A stretch of 55,128 bases of DNA from an uncultured Paraglaciecola sp. (GTDB taxonomy: Bacteria; Pseudomonadota; Gammaproteobacteria; Enterobacterales; Alteromonadaceae). Within the stretch, counting starts at the first letter, position 1, and each line of letters opens with the position of its first letter. The notes beneath the pieces are model-generated. The model was not told the DNA's origin. It did no database searches and worked only from the letters and a program-made list of their open reading frames with translations. This document shows positions 51,886-55,128 of this stretch, piece by piece. The stretch is from the NCBI RefSeq assembly GCF_913058035.1, contig NZ_CAJXPA010000008.1, forward strand, positions 1 through 55,128, in the 5' to 3' direction. Both the position numbers and the translations under genes were made by a program.

Positions 51886-54657
51886 TTAAACCTTCCACGC
51901 TTTTTTTAGTAAAGCCGGTATATCGGCTGCAGGTACAGGTTCAGAAAAATAATAACCTTGTAAGTGCTGACACTTATTTTGCTTGAAAAATTCGACCTGC
52001 TGAATAGTTTCAATTCCCTCAGCTACACAACTCATTTTTAATTGTTTAGCCATACTTAAGGTGGTGAGAATAATAGCCTCATTATTTTGGTTTTTACCTA
52101 TATCATCTACAAAGCTTTTATCCACTTTGATAATATTTATTGGAAACTCTTTGAGATATTTTAAAGATGAAAATCCAGTACCGAAGTCATCCAATGCGAT
52201 TAAAAAGCCCTTTCGTTGTATTTGTGTCATGCATGTTAGAGCTTTGTCATAATCATACATTAATGCGCTTTCAGTAATTTCAAAACGAATCGCGGTAACT
52301 GGTATGTTATTTTTTTCTAAAAGTACAATAATTTTATTAATTGAAGATGGGTTGTCGAAATGTCTGGCTGATAAATTTACCGAAAGGTATCCATCAAAGC
52401 CATTCTGGCGCATTTCATTCAGCACTGGTACAGCCCGATCAAAAGCATCTAAAGTCATATGTTCTATTAACCCAAGCTCCTCTGAAACGGGAATAAATTT
52501 ATCTGGAGGAACCATTCCATTGTCAGTTGACCATCGCATTAAAATTTCAAAGCCTTCTATTTTTTGGCTAAGAGTATTAAAAATTGGTTGATAGTAATTA
52601 TCAAATCCTTTGGATTGATGGGTGTTTTTTAATTGGTTTTCCAATTTCAGCCTATCTTTTACCAGTTCGTCCATTTTTTGTGTAAAAAATTGAAAGTTAC
52701 TTCTTCCTTGTTTTTTAGCATGATACATGGCGATATCTGCATTTTTGAGAAGATCCTCGGCGTTAAGGCCATCGCCCGGAAACATAGCAATGCCGATACT
52801 CGAAGACACGCTCACGATTTGAGAACTTAAGGTCACTGGTAAATCAATTAAATCGCTTATTTCGCTTACTAAAGTACTAATGGTTTCTGCAGATGTCACA
52901 TCTTCTATCATAATAACAAATTCGTCCCCCCCTAAGCGCGCCACTGTATCTTCTTTGCGCAGTTTGGAATTCAAACGTTTAGCGATAACTACTAGTAACT
53001 CATCACCCGCCTTATGCCCCAAACTATCGTTTACCTGTTTAAATTTATCCAAGTCGACAAAAAATACGGCCATATTCTTAGTATTTCTTCGAGCGTGTTT
53101 AATACCTCTTTCAATTCTATCTAGAAGTAAGGTTCTGTTGGGTAAACCGGTAAGAGAGTCGTAATTCGCCAAGGCTAATAGTTTCGCTTCTGCCACTTTT
53201 TGTTCAGTAATATCAGAAATAATGACTAAAAAATGTTTTATCTTATTTTTATCACGCACGCTTGCTACAGCATGAATACGAACCATAATATTTAAAGTGT
53301 CGCCATTAGGTATGATGACTTTATCTTCTCCTTGCCATTGATGGCCTGCCTTAAAATTAAGCATTTTATTCCAAAACTTTGCCGTCTTAGATGTTTGCAA
53401 TCGGTATATTTTGTCGATTTCCTTGGGAGCAGAAGCATCATCTATTATGTTAAAAAACTTTTTAGCCGCGTCGTTGAAAGCAATTGGATAATACTTATGA
53501 TTATAAATGACGACCCAATCTAATGTATGTTTAAAGGCGTTCCCAAATAAACGCAGGTTTTCTTGATCTGCAACACTTTCAGTAATATTTGTGTAAGTGC
53601 CAGTGACCAGTAATGGTTTACCAAACTTGTCAGTCTGAACAACTTTTCCTACATCGCGAAACCATAACCAAGACTTGTCTCTGGTTGACATTCTATAGGT
53701 GATATCCAATCCAGAATCTTTATCAGCTAAAAAGTTATGCCATGCAGATTCGTATCTAGCTTTGTCTCTATTGTGAATAAGATATAGATGATCTTGAAAG
53801 CTCATTGTCTTTTTACTTAAAAGCTCGTTATTTAATTTAGATATATAAAATATGTCTTGCTCAGGCTGAAACTCCCAAATACCGCTGTTACTTGCGTTTA
53901 GAGCAAGAGTTAACTTATTTTTGCTGAGTATTGCTTCTTGATGCGCCTTATGGAGTCGTAAGTTCTGTGCATGACGGAACTGCCATAAAGACACCAGCCC
54001 AATTAAACACATTAACACATAAAAAGTGAAGGCGAGAGGAGAGGCCCAAAGAGCATAATTTACTTTAATATTGATGGTTGCAGGCTCGGATTTTGCCCCG
54101 TTTTCTGAATTAAATGCGAAGACTGAGAATACATACTGACCGGGATCAAGTTTTGGAAACATGACTTCAGGTCGAGTTGTAATCGGATAAACCAGGTCAT
54201 TTTTACCACTTAGTTGATATTAGTATCGTGTACTTTTTTGGTCTTGATATTCTAAAGTAGAAAAACGTACAAAAGGGCTGACGTCATCATAAGAAAGTTC
54301 AATTGTCTGTTTGTCAAGATTTGAGAAAGGTATCACTAAATCATTAGATACCAGCATTACATCAGTAATAGCAACTTTAGTCTCATTGATTTCTTGCACA
54401 TCTATTTTTAGAGGATCAAAAAAAATAAGGCCTTTTGGTGAGCCATAAACCATTCGACCATCCAATAGAGTCACACTGGTGTCAGAATTAAACTCGCTAT
54501 TGGCTAGCCCTTGCCTTTGGTCGAATTTTTGTATGTGGTGGGTTTGAGTAGAAAATTTAATTAAACCAGAGTTAGAACCTAACCAAATATTGCCTTTTGT
54601 ATCTTGTTGCATATCGAAAATAGAATTATTTGGTAGTAAGTTTTGTTTATTATAAAA
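51886..54657 (-). pseudogene. Propeller-PAS-GGDEF-EAL sensor gene, interrupted by one stop and cut off at the contig end
   Basis: The minus-strand frame runs from about 54657 (FYNKQNLLPNNSIFDM) to 51886, broken only by TAA at 54220-54222. On either side the Y_Y_Y domain continues in the same frame (YQDQKSTRY, stop, YQLSGKNDLVYPITTRPEV), so one nonsense change separates the propeller part (KGNIWLGSNSGLIKF repeat) from the signalling part. After a TM helix (LAFTFYVLMCLIGLVSLW) come two PAS-like domains, GGDEF (DSLTGLPNRTLL, RLGGDEFVIMI, RKED I-site) and EAL (FEILMRW, DDFGTGFSSLKYL, VDKSF, EGIET). The EAL triplet is EIL. Either truncated polypeptides or a sequencing error; the 5' end is lost because the contig becomes adapter sequence. 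Confidence 0.82.
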
Positions 54658-54659
54658 AA

Positions 54660-55128
54660 ACTTTTTTTCATATGTTATTGTTGTTTTTTATACACATTTC
54701 CAACCCCACGAGCCCGAACTAGATACGGTAGCCCGCCTTCTGCTTCAAAAAAAACACGTCATCCGTCTCCTGCCTCAAAAACAAACAACACACATACAAC
54801 ACATATACATACCACACTACTACCTACATCTCAACACTACCACACACACACACTTACAGAAACTTACACAGACACACACACCGACACATACACAGACACA
54901 TAGACGCACACAGACACAGACACACATACAGACACACAGACACAGATACAGACACACAGATACACGCTTTCCCACGGGGGCGACCGGGGACATCATTTCT
55001 ACACCTTCAGATCTGTGAGCTCCATCTTCGCGCAGCCGCACACTCTGTCACTTATACACCTCCGACCCTCCCGACCAAGCGCATCATGTCGACCGCCGCA
55101 GCCCAACAGCCCCATCACTACCCAACCA
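54660..55128. other. Contig-end artefact: degraded Illumina Nextera adapter copies and noise
   Basis: Composition changes abruptly from low-GC chromosome to CA-rich sequence. Positions 54681-54701 match the 21-base adapter start (CTGTCTCTTATACACATCTC with C) with only C-to-T differences at four sites; 54702-54714 continue the adapter in register (ending CCACGAG-C). An 8-nt CGAACTAG follows (one base from the standard N702 index CGTACTAG). Then 54723-54746 align without gaps to the flow-cell end (CTTCTGCTT kept), followed by eight A. A second copy of the flow-cell end lies at 54756-54781 and a third adapter start at 55045-55080. The CA repeats between them are read noise. Not biological. Confidence 0.93.

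Noticed and set aside
54643..54903. Open frame of 86 codons with Thr/His repeats and its minus-strand counterpart at 54820-55041 rich in Cys-Val
   Set aside because: Both arise from CA-rich noise inside degraded adapter sequence; composition and adapter alignment show it is not genomic.
54831..54965. CA/GACACA repeat tract as a microsatellite or CRISPR-like array
   Set aside because: No fixed repeat unit or spacers; it lies between adapter copies at the contig edge and fits read noise.

Overview
The window is a 55 kb stretch of low-GC gammaproteobacterial chromosome. Gene content and protein wording (coaBC-slmA, radC, rpmBG, mutM, coaD/waaA, kbl-tdh, glpEG, ubiCA, ubiK, rep, mutY-yggX, trmB-rsmC, arcA, type III glutamine synthetase, dsbD, many GGDEF/EAL proteins) point to a marine member of the Alteromonadales, close to Glaciecola/Paraglaciecola/Alteromonas. 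That placement is inference from family resemblance; no database was searched.

Layout. 1-6.5 kb: tail of an unidentified gene, then slmA and coaBC (minus), radC, a 1.3 kb gene-poor gap, rpmB-rpmG with a clear promoter and terminator, a small membrane protein, mutM, and coaD facing back. 6.6-15.2 kb: an LPS-core/surface-polysaccharide locus between coaD and waaA. It holds a decayed CDP-glycerol pair (TagD-like cytidylyltransferase and a gutted glycerophosphotransferase), a Wzi-type capsule protein, kdkA, two glycosyltransferases, a heavily mutated third glycosyltransferase, and waaA. 15.3-19.5 kb: a three-gene operon encoding a small periplasmic-binding-protein-like protein, an outer-membrane beta-barrel and a membrane GGDEF-EAL protein. 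19.6-30.2 kb: kbl-tdh-glpE-glpG, a FliL-like exported protein, ubiC-ubiA, ubiK, rep, and a GAF-GAF-GGDEF-EAL protein. 30.3-36.7 kb: a frameshifted cytochrome c5 gene, a PQQ-type sugar dehydrogenase, threonine synthase, tRNA-Phe(GAA), yggX and mutY, and an alpha/beta hydrolase. 36.8-43 kb: trmB-rsmC-glgA, a histidine kinase and arcA. 43.1-51.9 kb: a thioredoxin pseudogene, two tandem exported DUF952 proteins, ppiC, glnN (GSIII), fxsA, dsbD and an M23 peptidase pseudogene. 51.9-54.66 kb: a propeller/PAS/GGDEF/EAL gene interrupted by one stop codon.

The last ~460 bases (about 54,660-55,128) are not chromosome. They contain degraded but co-linear copies of an Illumina Nextera read-through adapter (transposase end, 8-nt index, flow-cell sequence, poly-A) separated by CA-rich noise, so the contig end is an assembly artefact.

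The most notable biological signal is concentrated gene decay. Five genes carry several frameshifts, stops or deletions (the two CDP-glycerol genes, a GT4 glycosyltransferase, a thioredoxin and an M23 peptidase), and two more carry single lesions (cytochrome c5, propeller-GGDEF-EAL). Candidate functional modules that I cannot match to a characterised system are the PBP-like/barrel/c-di-GMP operon (15.4-19.5 kb) and the tandem exported DUF952 pair (43.8-44.8 kb). I found no prophage, IS element, CRISPR array or defence island.
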